The translations under genes and the position numbers were made by a program. A DNA stretch of 15,784 nucleotides from positions 1 to 15,784 of the forward strand of contig WAMJ01000255.1 in the NCBI GenBank assembly GCA_015522385.1, read 5' to 3'. The notes under the pieces were generated by a model. The model was not told where the DNA came from, did not search any database, and saw nothing but the letters and a program-made list of their open reading frames with translations. Positions within the stretch are counted from its first letter, which is position 1, and each line of letters starts with the position of its first letter. Shown one piece after another: positions 1 to 6,096 of this stretch. The stretch comes from Candidatus Heimdallarchaeota archaeon. GTDB taxonomy: Archaea; Asgardarchaeota; Heimdallarchaeia; Heimdallarchaeales; Kariarchaeaceae.

Positions 1-1
1 C

Positions 2-1777
2 GTCGCACCTCGAACAGCAACCGGTGTCCTGGACGAGAGCTCCATGGAGCTGGATCCCAAGGGCATCGAGAGCTGGACAAACGGCAGCCTCCCCCTGAGG
101 ACAACCGCAGGCAATGGTACATTCTTCGAGTGCTTCCCAGGTACGTGGAAGACCAGCGCTACCGAGAATGTCGTCCTCACGCAGACACTTAACCTCACGG
201 TCGGTAATCCGTATGAAGTCGCAGGATTCGGCACTCTGATGGGGACAACAATGAACAACCTCAATGTCCCCACAATGAAGGGAAGGACCCAAACGGCAGT
301 TAACTCCATCCGTAATCTGAGATCCGTAATAGCAGTGGATCCATCAACACCGTGGTCCCCCATCATGGTCGCCTCCCGCATCGCCTCCCTGGACTTTACG
401 ATCGGGAAGTCAGGGACGACGATCCCCGCGGAGGGCAAGTTCAGCGACGCCGAGTTCAGCGGCTCGGTCAATGGAGTGGATCAGACCATAACAGGTACGA
501 GACGCGTGGACAACATCACCGAGTTCTGGTACGAGAATGTCAACGACAGCAATAGCATCGGCCAGAGCGTGACAGGTGACATCTACAACACCCTCTCCTT
601 GGGTTCTGACGTCCTTCACGAGCTGAAGAGCGGGCTGATCATGACCTCGTCAGTCGTCTCGACACTGACAACCTCTGCCTCCTTGACCTTCGTGGAGGGT
701 GACCCAATCAAGCCCACGTCGACTATCACCCTCGACCTCGAGCACAAGAGAAGAACCGTCGTTGATGACATCATCGAGCGCACCAGTGATGGACTGGGAG
801 CAGTTCCCTCCGATTCGGGCTCATACCTCAAGGAGGACGATACCGTGATCTACAGCGAGACGTGGAAGCAGGATGTCAGCGGGCTGGAGTCATCGATTGT
901 CACAGGTGCACCCGTTGGTCTCAACTCATGGGTGACCGACAACAGATCCATCAGCTTGACAAGTTCTTCCTCTGGTAAGGGTTTCAGGACATACACAGCT
1001 CTCGCAGACCCCTTCGGTGAGACACCATTTAGAACCACTGATGAGTTCACGACAGATGGATCAGCCATCATCTCGATATCCGAGAACGGCAAAAGTCAGT
1101 ACCTAAATAGCACGAGCTACATGCCCACCTACGCAGGAGGTGATCCATGGTACGGCACGGGAGTTGTAGGAGCTTACTCATCCAACAACACCTTGCTTCC
1201 AGCCGGCGATTTCGGATCTATCCGAGGGTACACCTATGCTGTCCCGTGGACTAACACCTCAACCACCAGTAGCATATACACAAAGGCAATACCGCAGGCA
1301 AAGGGAGGAGCTTCCTCCACCACTGCAATCAACGAGACGACCACATATACCCTCGAGGGTAAGAACGGCGAAAATTCACTCTCGATCACCATCGAGGTCT
1401 TCCGAACAAGAGACGCCGTTACGGGTACAATACTCACCGAGAAAGTGAACAAGACAGTCTCAGAGTACAGGGTATATGGCCCCGGAGACGCACACTTTGG
1501 TTCCCTCACGAGAAAGTCGACCGTGATATGGGAACGTGTCCTCGAGTCCAACGACGCGCTCTCCCTGTTCCTCGCGGAGGACACCAGCTCCACGACAGAC
1601 GACACCACAAGTACTACTACGACCACAACGGACGACACTACAACCTCGTCGGACTCGACCGAACCAGTCGATACCAAACCGGTAGACACCTCAGTGACCA
1701 ACCCGCTTCCAGTGACCATCGTTCCGTGGTTCGTCGGGATATTCGCTACAGCCGTAATAGCCCGGAGAAAACCCTAG
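2..1777 (+). CDS. Stalked, membrane-anchored surface protein (5' partial)
   Basis: The frame is open from base 2 with no stop before the ATG at 44, so the true start probably lies upstream of the window; 591 codons are visible. The body is rich in Ser, Thr, Asn and Gly and carries about ten N-glycosylation sequons (for example NGS, NGT, NLT, NET, NKT). Near the C-terminus (residues about 513-543 counted from ATG 44) is a low-complexity Thr/Ser/Asp stalk. One hydrophobic helix follows (IVPWFVGIFATAVIA) and then a basic RRKP end. That order, ectodomain then stalk then helix then basic tail, is typical of archaeal cell-surface proteins held with the body outside, and is common in Asgard archaea. 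I recognise no enzymatic domain. Function is unknown; S-layer-associated or adhesive roles are guesses. GC content matches the ribosomal genes, so it belongs to the host backbone. Confidence 0.8.
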   Translation, partial: VAPRTATGVLDESSMELDPKGIESWTNGSLPLRTTAGNGTFFECFPGTWKTSATENVVLTQTLNLTVGNPYEVAGFGTLMGTTMNNLNVPTMKGRTQTAVNSIRNLRSVIAVDPSTPWSPIMVASRIASLDFTIGKSGTTIPAEGKFSDAEFSGSVNGVDQTITGTRRVDNITEFWYENVNDSNSIGQSVTGDIYNTLSLGSDVLHELKSGLIMTSSVVSTLTTSASLTFVEGDPIKPTSTITLDLEHKRRTVVDDIIERTSDGLGAVPSDSGSYLKEDDTVIYSETWKQDVSGLESSIVTGAPVGLNSWVTDNRSISLTSSSSGKGFRTYTALADPFGETPFRTTDEFTTDGSAIISISENGKSQYLNSTSYMPTYAGGDPWYGTGVVGAYSSNNTLLPAGDFGSIRGYTYAVPWTNTSTTSSIYTKAIPQAKGGASSTTAINETTTYTLEGKNGENSLSITIEVFRTRDAVTGTILTEKVNKTVSEYRVYGPGDAHFGSLTRKSTVIWERVLESNDALSLFLAEDTSSTTDDTTSTTTTTTDDTTTSSDSTEPVDTKPVDTSVTNPLPVTIVPWFVGIFATAVIARRKP

Positions 1778-2077
1778 CTACTTCTAAACCGTCACAGTTC
1801 AGCACATTCTACATCACGATATAATGACTTTCCTAGGAATTAGATAGCACACACCAAGGTCTGGTTCCAAGCGATAAGATCACAAAAGTTACCCCAGACC
1901 TCTCTATGTCCTCGACTGGGAGTTCAATAACATCACAATTCTACTCGCTCAATTCCCCAAGAACCTCCCTGTACACACACCACCTAAAGGACAGTCAGCC
2001 CAATCCTGTTGATACCCTTGAGCCATCTTGCTCGGAAACTACAAGACACGGAAACAGACGCGCTACCCATCACCACA

Positions 2078-2085
2078 TTTAAGTA
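2078..2085 (+). promoter_or_regulatory. TATA-like box of the ribosomal protein operon
   Basis: TTTAAGTA lies 114 bases before the uL1 start. At the usual archaeal spacing, transcription would begin near 2107-2110, exactly where the first leader hairpin starts. The match to the archaeal TATA consensus is only fair. Confidence 0.4.
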
Positions 2086-2102
2086 AAAATCATCAAGAAG
2101 CC

Positions 2103-2161
2103 AACTTGACAGCTACAGCTGTCAGGACTTGCAGTCCTACAGGTTTGATGAAAGTTAAACC
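2103..2161 (+). promoter_or_regulatory. Folded 5' leader of the uL1 operon, possible uL1 autoregulatory site
   Basis: Three hairpins follow each other: GACAGC/GCTGTC around TACA (2108-2123), GGACT/AGTCC around TGC (2125-2137), and GGTTT/AAACC (2142-2161). As an alternative to the third, AACTT (2103-2107) can pair with AAGTT (2152-2156) and close all of them, leaving TTTGATGA unpaired on the 3' side. Archaeal uL1 is known to repress its own mRNA by binding a leader that copies its 23S site, a helix next to a short purine-rich internal loop. The GATGAAA strand here is compatible with that, but the opposite strand is not a clear match. The folds are visible; the regulation is inferred. If transcription starts near 2108 the outer AACTT stem would not be transcribed. 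Confidence 0.45.
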
Positions 2162-2199
2162 GTTGACTGTGTAAGCTTCGGCACACAGGAGGTACAAAT

Positions 2200-2853
2200 A
2201 TGGACCATCAAAACATCAAGAAAGCAGTAGAAGAAGTACTTGCTAACTCCAAGGAACGCAAATTTGTCGAAAGTATAGACATTGCCGTGGGCCTCAAGGA
2301 TATCAATCTGAAAGACCCCAGCAAGCGTTTCCGAGCAGAGGTCGTGTTGCCGCACCCCCTGACCAAACCGGTCAAGATCGCGGTGGTCGGAGACGACGCC
2401 ATGATCTCTAAGGCAAAAGAAGCAGGTATTCCTATTGTTCTAAACCAAGATGATGTCGAGAAGTTGGGCAAGGATCCCAAGGAGGCCAGAAACTTCGCCA
2501 AGAGCATCGACTACGTTCTCGCAATACCACCCCTCATGGGTGTGGTCGGTAAGAACCTCGGACGATACCTCGGACCCGTAGGAAAGACCCCCTCGGTAAT
2601 CCCACCCAACGCAGACATCAAAAGCTTAGCAGAACGCTACCAGCGTACATGCAAGCTCAGGCTGAGGCAGAACCCGGTCGTCCACGCAAGAGTGGCACTC
2701 AGAGACATGCCGGTTGATGATATCGTCGACAACGTCGAACTCGTCATGCGTGAACTTGAGAACAAACTCGAGCAGGGAGAGAAAAACGTCAAGAACCTCT
2801 TCGTCAAGACAACCATGGGCAAGCCAGTGAAAGTAGGAGGAGGATCGCAATGA
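2200..2853 (+). CDS. rpl1: Ribosomal protein uL1 (archaeal L1)
   Basis: The 217-residue product has the normal length for archaeal uL1, the two-domain protein that forms the L1 stalk at the ribosomal E site. The family signature GKNLGRYLGPVGKTP is at residues about 117-131, and the loop ahead of it (IDYVLAIPPLMGVVG) is also typical. The ATG at 2200 follows a strong ribosome-binding site, AGGAGGT at 2187-2193, with 6 bases between. The stop overlaps the uL10 start by four bases (ATGA), so the two are translationally linked. The uL11 gene that often precedes uL1 in archaea is absent here; the neighbour upstream is an unrelated surface protein. The folded leader before this gene is a candidate feedback site for the protein itself. 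Identity is secure. Confidence 0.97.
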   Translation: MDHQNIKKAVEEVLANSKERKFVESIDIAVGLKDINLKDPSKRFRAEVVLPHPLTKPVKIAVVGDDAMISKAKEAGIPIVLNQDDVEKLGKDPKEARNFAKSIDYVLAIPPLMGVVGKNLGRYLGPVGKTPSVIPPNADIKSLAERYQRTCKLRLRQNPVVHARVALRDMPVDDIVDNVELVMRELENKLEQGEKNVKNLFVKTTMGKPVKVGGGSQ

Positions 2854-3851
2854 GCTATCAGAGAACCGCCTACAGCAGCAGAAACGTGGAGACACTAAAG
2901 AGACTCATCGGTCTCATCGAGAGCAGCAAGGCAATCGGGATCATCAAGCTCGAACCCATGAAGGGAAACGTCGTGCAGGACATCAGAGCAAAGCTCAGGG
3001 AGGACGGCAACTCGCTCGTCATCGCCAAGAATACCCTGATGAAACTCGCAATCGAGAAGACCAACGTCCCAGGGACTGAACAGCTCCTCCCGTACATCTC
3101 GGGAAGCTGTGCATTCCTCTTCTCCAACGGAAGCGCATTCAAAGTCGCGAAATTCCTACAGGAGAACAAGTTCCCCGCTCCAGCAAGACCGGGACAGATC
3201 GCACCCATTGACGTCGTCGTCGAGAAGATGAACACAGGTGTGGGACCAGGATCTTTCATCAATGAGCTCAATAGCGTCGGACTACCAACAAGGATCGAGA
3301 GAGGTACGATCGCTATCTCGGAGAACACAACCGTCATCAAAGCAGGCGAAGTAGTCTCCAGAGGTCTGGCCTCTATCCTCGCCAGACTCGGAATAACTCC
3401 GTTCGAGGTGGGACTCACCCTTGAGGTCGTCGTCCAAGACGGACAGTTCCTCGACAAGGAGGCACTGCTCACAGACTGGGCAGCATACATCGCATCTGCT
3501 CACCAGCAGGCAGTAAACCTCGCATTCGAGATAGAGTACGTCACAGACGATACCACCATGCCACTGCTCACCAAGGCTCACAGGCAGGCTCTAAGCCTCG
3601 CTGTAGAGTCAGGATACGTCAGCGAAGACAACGCTGAATACGTCCTCGGGGCAGCTCAGGCCAAGGTAATCGCTCTAATCGCTGCAATAAAAGATGCAGA
3701 TCCAAACGCACTGCCAAGCGAACTATCAGAACTCGCTACAGCCGCTCCAGCACCAACTCAGGTGAAGGATGAAGAAGAACAACCCGAAGAAGAGGAGCCC
3801 GAAGATGACATGTCCGAGGAGGATATGGGATTGGGCTCCCTATTCGGATAA
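2850..3851 (+). CDS. rpl10: Ribosomal protein uL10 (acidic P0, stalk base)
   Basis: The 333-residue product is the archaeal P0-type uL10, which sits on 23S rRNA and carries L12 dimers at the GTPase centre. Visible parts are the N-terminal rRNA-binding domain (residues about 1-110), the archaeal/eukaryotic insertion domain (about 110-180, with APARPGQIAPIDVVV), helical segments that hold L12 (about 225-285), and an acidic tail ending MGLGSLFG. That tail is nearly the same as the end of the L12 protein encoded next, as expected because both recruit translation factors with it. The start lies in an ATGA overlap with uL1 and is preceded by a purine-rich GGAGGAGG site inside the end of uL1. Length and all domains are normal. 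Confidence 0.97.
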   Translation: MSYQRTAYSSRNVETLKRLIGLIESSKAIGIIKLEPMKGNVVQDIRAKLREDGNSLVIAKNTLMKLAIEKTNVPGTEQLLPYISGSCAFLFSNGSAFKVAKFLQENKFPAPARPGQIAPIDVVVEKMNTGVGPGSFINELNSVGLPTRIERGTIAISENTTVIKAGEVVSRGLASILARLGITPFEVGLTLEVVVQDGQFLDKEALLTDWAAYIASAHQQAVNLAFEIEYVTDDTTMPLLTKAHRQALSLAVESGYVSEDNAEYVLGAAQAKVIALIAAIKDADPNALPSELSELATAAPAPTQVKDEEEQPEEEEPEDDMSEEDMGLGSLFG

Positions 3852-3926
3852 AGGAGGATTGAGAAAATCCCCAGTGTGAGGAAGCACACTATAATAAAAC
3901 CAAAAAACAACAGGTGAAACAACAAA
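3852..3926 (+). promoter_or_regulatory. uL10-L12 spacer with two hairpins and a possible internal promoter
   Basis: Two short hairpins stand side by side: GGATT/AATCC (3856-3870) and AGTGTG/CACACT around AGGAAG (3873-3890). Directly after them is TATAATAAA (3890-3898), an archaeal TATA-like sequence that would start transcription near 3920, seven bases before the L12 ATG. L12 is needed in several copies per ribosome, so an extra promoter or a processing hairpin here would make sense; that purpose is inferred. Confidence 0.4.
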
Positions 3927-4235
3927 ATGGAATACCTATACTCAGCACTAGTCCTGTACAAAGCAGGTAAAGACATCACAGAAGACGCACTGACCGCTGT
4001 CCTCGAGGCAGCCGGTGTAAGTGTAGACGAAAACCGGGTCAAGTCACTCGTCGCCGCGCTCTCCGGAGTAGACATCGATGAGGCCCTCTCCAATGCCGCC
4101 ATGATGGCTGCCGCCCCCGCTGCCGGAGCTCCTGCAGCTGCTGGAGCCGCTGAGGAGGCAGCTCCCGAGGAGGAGGAAGAGGAAGAGGAGGAAGTGGACG
4201 AGGCAGATATGGGTCTGGGTTCACTCTTCGGTTAA
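3927..4235 (+). CDS. rpl12: Archaeal ribosomal protein L12 (P1-like stalk protein)
   Basis: The 102-residue product is the archaeal L12 (P1/P2 type), present as dimers on uL10. The N-terminal dimerisation domain ([20 protein letters not shown], residues 1-20, through about 65) is followed by an Ala/Pro/Gly hinge (about 66-80), a run of Glu, and the factor-binding end [10 protein letters not shown]. An AGGTGA site begins at 3912 with about ten bases before the ATG. The gene is separated from uL10 by 75 bases with hairpins and a TATA-like box. It may therefore also be transcribed alone, as a nearly leaderless mRNA. Identity is secure. Confidence 0.97.
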   Translation: MEYLYSALVLYKAGKDITEDALTAVLEAAGVSVDENRVKSLVAALSGVDIDEALSNAAMMAAAPAAGAPAAAGAAEEAAPEEEEEEEEEVDEADMGLGSLFG

Positions 4236-4264
4236 GTCAATATTTTAATCCCTAGAACGAAATA

Positions 4265-4273
4265 TTTTTCTTT
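4265..4273 (+). terminator. T-run terminator after the ribosomal operon
   Basis: TTTTTCTTT lies 30 bases after the L12 stop, in a wider AT-rich stretch with an earlier ATTTTAAT. Oligo-T without a strong hairpin is the usual archaeal terminator. The same stretch could serve as an upstream promoter element for the next gene. Confidence 0.5.
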
Positions 4274-4294
4274 ACAATATCAGCCTATGGTACA

Positions 4295-4597
4295 GTGAAA
4301 CCTCTATTCGGTCTACTGGTTCTGCTGATCCTTCCAAGCTCAGGTCTTACTGTTGGAGATCCTGATGTAACCAGTGACTCATTCGCATCCGAGGACTTCA
4401 CGACGGAGTACGGCTCGGTCTACTTCTTCGAGGTCAACATCTACCCACTGCAGCTTCGGGGCAAGACCTTTCAGGTCAGGACGTACATGACCCTAAAGGA
4501 GAAAGGTGTTGGAGTAAGGTGGCTGGACACGCTGACAATGTACCTCAACGTCACCTACAACGACGGATCATATGGACAGACCGGTCTTCCTATTTGA
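4295..4597 (+). CDS. Small secreted protein, probably cut short at its 3' end
   Basis: A GTG start at 4295 gives 100 residues with a clear signal peptide (MKPLFGLLVLLILPSSGLTV) followed by a Thr-, Tyr- and Val-rich, probably beta-stranded region with one sequon (NVT). No ribosome-binding site precedes the GTG; AAATATTTTT at about 4260-4269 could be a TATA box giving a leaderless mRNA. The composition matches the ribosomal genes upstream. The last nine codons run into the TOPRIM-like gene at 4572 in another frame and stop soon after. The most likely reading is that the gene once continued and was interrupted at the composition break near 4575-4600. A naturally short protein that overlaps its neighbour is the alternative. 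I cannot assign a family. Confidence 0.5.
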   Translation: MKPLFGLLVLLILPSSGLTVGDPDVTSDSFASEDFTTEYGSVYFFEVNIYPLQLRGKTFQVRTYMTLKEKGVGVRWLDTLTMYLNVTYNDGSYGQTGLPI

Positions 4598-5090
4598 GGG
4601 TAAAAATGATGTTAAGAGGGTTCAGAAGATAATTGATATCAATGGGAGAGCGAAGAGTTATCCAATCAGGATGGACTGGTTCGGAGGTGACCAGTACAAA
4701 GCGAAGATGAGAGGACCCCTCTCTTCTAACAGTCGAGGTGAAGATCCTGCAGGGCTCCGTCTGGAGAAAACCTACTTCATTCTTGACAGCGACAAGTTGG
4801 ATGAATTCAAGAAATTCCGCAAAGAGCTGGAAAAGAAAGGATTCACACCAGATCAGATTAAAGAGTTAAATGATCATATCTATTTTCTAGAAGCAGGTGA
4901 TTTTGAGGCTCTTCTCTTGTCAACAGGCGACAAGAACGGAAATTATCTGGCCGTATCCGAATACCTTCATACCTACCCCAGGATCCAAAACCTCTTTAAA
5001 TTCTCCTCCCAAGACCCCTTGGATCGAATCGAAGAATTAGTGAATAATGAAATTACCAAACACTCGGAAGATAATACCAATGGTGACTGA
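4572..5090 (+). CDS. Small stand-alone TOPRIM-like protein
   Basis: The 172-residue product begins MDRPVFLFEGKND, a beta strand ending in the EGKxD motif (E9) that opens TOPRIM domains of the small-primase/OLD kind. A hydrophobic strand ending in LDSD (D72, D74) supplies the DxD motif, and YFLEAGDFEALLL (about 104-116) adds further conserved-looking acidic residues. E9, D72 and D74 would bind metal in such a fold. Proteins like this (the DUF3226 type comes to mind) are widespread in archaea, often near mobile or defence genes, and their role is mostly unknown; nuclease activity is possible but unproven. The ribosome-binding site is weak (GACGGAT). The gene sits on the composition break and is AT-rich, unlike the gene it overlaps. 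TOPRIM assignment is moderate; the exact family is unsure. Confidence 0.55.
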   Translation: MDRPVFLFEGKNDVKRVQKIIDINGRAKSYPIRMDWFGGDQYKAKMRGPLSSNSRGEDPAGLRLEKTYFILDSDKLDEFKKFRKELEKKGFTPDQIKELNDHIYFLEAGDFEALLLSTGDKNGNYLAVSEYLHTYPRIQNLFKFSSQDPLDRIEELVNNEITKHSEDNTNGD

Positions 5091-5113
5091 TTCCAGAGTT
5101 TTAAGGGTAAGAA

Positions 5114-5119
5114 TTTTTT
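5114..5119 (+). terminator. T-run after the TOPRIM-like gene
   Basis: A run of six T lies 24 bases after the TOPRIM-like stop, just before an A-rich segment that carries the next ribosome-binding site. It is a candidate archaeal oligo-T terminator. Confidence 0.35.
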
Positions 5120-5161
5120 CAAATGGATTCTAATTAATCCTGTTAAAAAAAGGAGATTCAA

Positions 5162-5263
5162 TTGACAGGGGAGTTTTTCAATTACATATTGGAGAACCAC
5201 AAGAATTTGAAAACAAACAGGATCGATGAACTACTCAAGCGGATCAAGAGCAAGCTAAGTTAA
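5162..5263 (+). CDS. Possible 33-residue protein with TTG start
   Basis: AGGAG at 5151-5155 is followed after six bases by TTG, which opens 33 codons to TAA. The predicted product is charged and helical (FFNYILENHKNLK, then IDELLKRIKSKL) and ends in an amphipathic helix. An in-frame stop at 5144-5146 rules out a longer start. A TTG start with a strong ribosome-binding site is also used by the small gene at 5390-5590, which makes this frame more believable. No family is recognised. The composition is like the rest of the AT-rich part. The frame is short enough to be chance; the main support is the spacing of the ribosome-binding site. Confidence 0.35.
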   Translation: MTGEFFNYILENHKNLKTNRIDELLKRIKSKLS

Positions 5264-5389
5264 ATATTATAAGATCTAATTTAGCGTTTACAACTATGAA
5301 TTACTCTACACATTTCCGATAGGCACAGCAGGTACTCTTTTGGTCAGTACATATTTGGATACCAAGTTCGCCTCTTCATATTATCAGTT

Positions 5390-5590
5390 CTATAGCAGGC
5401 CCTTCTTCCTGAGATCCTTTAGAGGAGTGTTCCGCAGATCGATACCCTCACCAGTTACTTCATTTCTGAAATGTACTGGAATGTCACTTCCACCTCTTGG
5501 GTCATAGTGAAGATGTTCACCGCTGTGTTTTACTCCCTCGACGAATGTACCATCCTTCAGAGGTTTGCTTCTCCAAGTATTATCGGTCAA
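5390..5590 (-). CDS. Small hydrophilic protein with HxHxDPRGG segment
   Basis: The 66-residue product starts at TTG (5590-5588). On the minus strand GGAGGTGA (5605-5598) precedes it by seven bases, close to the full anti-Shine-Dalgarno complement, so translation looks efficient despite TTG. The sequence has many charged residues and a central GEHLHYDPRGGSDIPVHF segment whose clustered His, Asp and Arg could bind metal or nucleic acid. It ends in a basic PLKDLRKKGLL helix. It has no signal peptide or membrane helix. I do not recognise the family. A TTATATATAA box at 5636-5645 would start transcription near 5614. A second micro-gene is transcribed away from it on the plus strand, so a two-component unit such as toxin-antitoxin is possible but unsupported by homology. 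Confidence 0.65.
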   Translation of the reverse strand: MTDNTWRSKPLKDGTFVEGVKHSGEHLHYDPRGGSDIPVHFRNEVTGEGIDLRNTPLKDLRKKGLL

Positions 5591-5615
5591 TATTTTTTCA
5601 CCTCCGTTTCAGTGA

Positions 5616-5645
5616 TTATATAAACTTGATACAAATTATATATAA
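5616..5645. promoter_or_regulatory. Back-to-back TATA boxes between two small divergent genes
   Basis: TTATATAAA at 5616-5624 would start plus-strand transcription near 5646, ahead of the ribosome-binding site at 5659. The palindromic TTATATATAA at 5636-5645 would start minus-strand transcription near 5614, ahead of the ribosome-binding site at 5605. The two boxes are 20 bases apart centre to centre, so bound TBP/TFB on one should hinder the other. Confidence 0.5.
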
Positions 5646-5672
5646 TATTTTTTCTTTAGAGGTGGAATTTTC

Positions 5673-5768
5673 ATGAGTGCTCTTAGAATATCGCAAGTGG
5701 AATTCTTGGGGTACGGATTGTATAAGGGGTTACGAGGTCATTTAACCCTAGAACTGTTTCATAAGTGA
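5673..5768 (+). CDS. Possible 31-residue microprotein
   Basis: GAGGTGG at 5659-5665 is followed after seven bases by an ATG that opens 31 codons to TGA (begins MSALRISQVEFLGYG). The product is mildly basic and partly hydrophobic, with no recognised motif. Support comes from the ribosome-binding site at ideal spacing and from a good TATA box 53 bases before the ATG. The small gene on the minus strand (5390-5590) starts 82 bases away in the opposite direction. Its coding region also contains a GGGTT/AACCC inverted repeat, so the transcript may act as RNA instead. I cannot tell which. Confidence 0.4.
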   Translation: MSALRISQVEFLGYGLYKGLRGHLTLELFHK

Positions 5769-6096
5769 AAGTCAAGAGAAGGGATTACGCGTTTGTTTGA
5801 TGGGAAAATGCATTTCCTAGTTCGTCAGGATTTGGTTGTCTGGACTTGGTAGTTTGCACGAGGTCGTTTGAGACCAAGGGGGTAGTAACACGATTTTCAT
5901 CATTTGAATCCCGAGTGGTCCTTAACATTTGGACACTGATGAAATTGTAAGAATATCCCCTCAAACCAAATCTCATATTTCATCGTAGTGAAGACGACAT
6001 TTCAACTAAAAGAGAAACCCGTACACCTCACCCATAAATCCTCGAACGACATTAGAGTGTCAGGGGGATTGAGGATTTACTCCGTTATGATAAGCT
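5769..6096. other. Non-coding stretch with consecutive inverted repeats
   Basis: No supported gene is present. Three compound hairpins are visible. CTTGGT/ACCAAG (5845-5850 with 5873-5878) encloses ACG/CGT. TTTCATCA/TGATGAAA (5895-5902 with 5937-5944) encloses AGTGgTCC/GGACACT. AAATCCTC/GAGGATTT (6036-6043 with 6071-6078) encloses GACA/TGTC. The third lies 18 bases beyond the stop of the large minus-strand gene. The others could belong to an unannotated small RNA on either strand. Confidence 0.4.
6036..6078 (-). terminator. Hairpin after the STAND NTPase gene
   Basis: Perfect 8-base arms (AAATCCTC and GAGGATTT) with an inner GACA/TGTC stem lie directly after the minus-strand stop at 6097. 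A 3'-end or terminator role is inferred from position. No T-run follows on the minus strand. Confidence 0.35.

Larger units (their letters stand above)
1778..2199. other. Non-coding spacer between surface protein and uL1
   Basis: No convincing gene lies in these 422 bases. It holds an 8-base inverted repeat (AGGTCTGG at 1857-1864, CCAGACCT at 1894-1901), a stretch at 1957-2045 that on the minus strand resembles the folded repeat found twice further along, a TATA-like box at 2078-2085, and the folded uL1 leader at 2103-2161. No clear T-run terminator follows the surface protein gene. Confidence 0.6.

Noticed and set aside
1234..1719. 161-codon minus-strand frame inside the surface protein gene
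   Set aside because: Its Val/Ser-rich product is the antisense reading of the Thr/Ser/Asp stalk; no start signals.
5296..5322. Eight-codon ATG frame after a TATA-like stretch
   Set aside because: Too short and without a ribosome-binding site.
5785..5976. 63-codon minus-strand open frame in the hairpin-rich spacer
   Set aside because: No ribosome-binding site or promoter signal, no recognisable motif, and it runs across strong inverted repeats.
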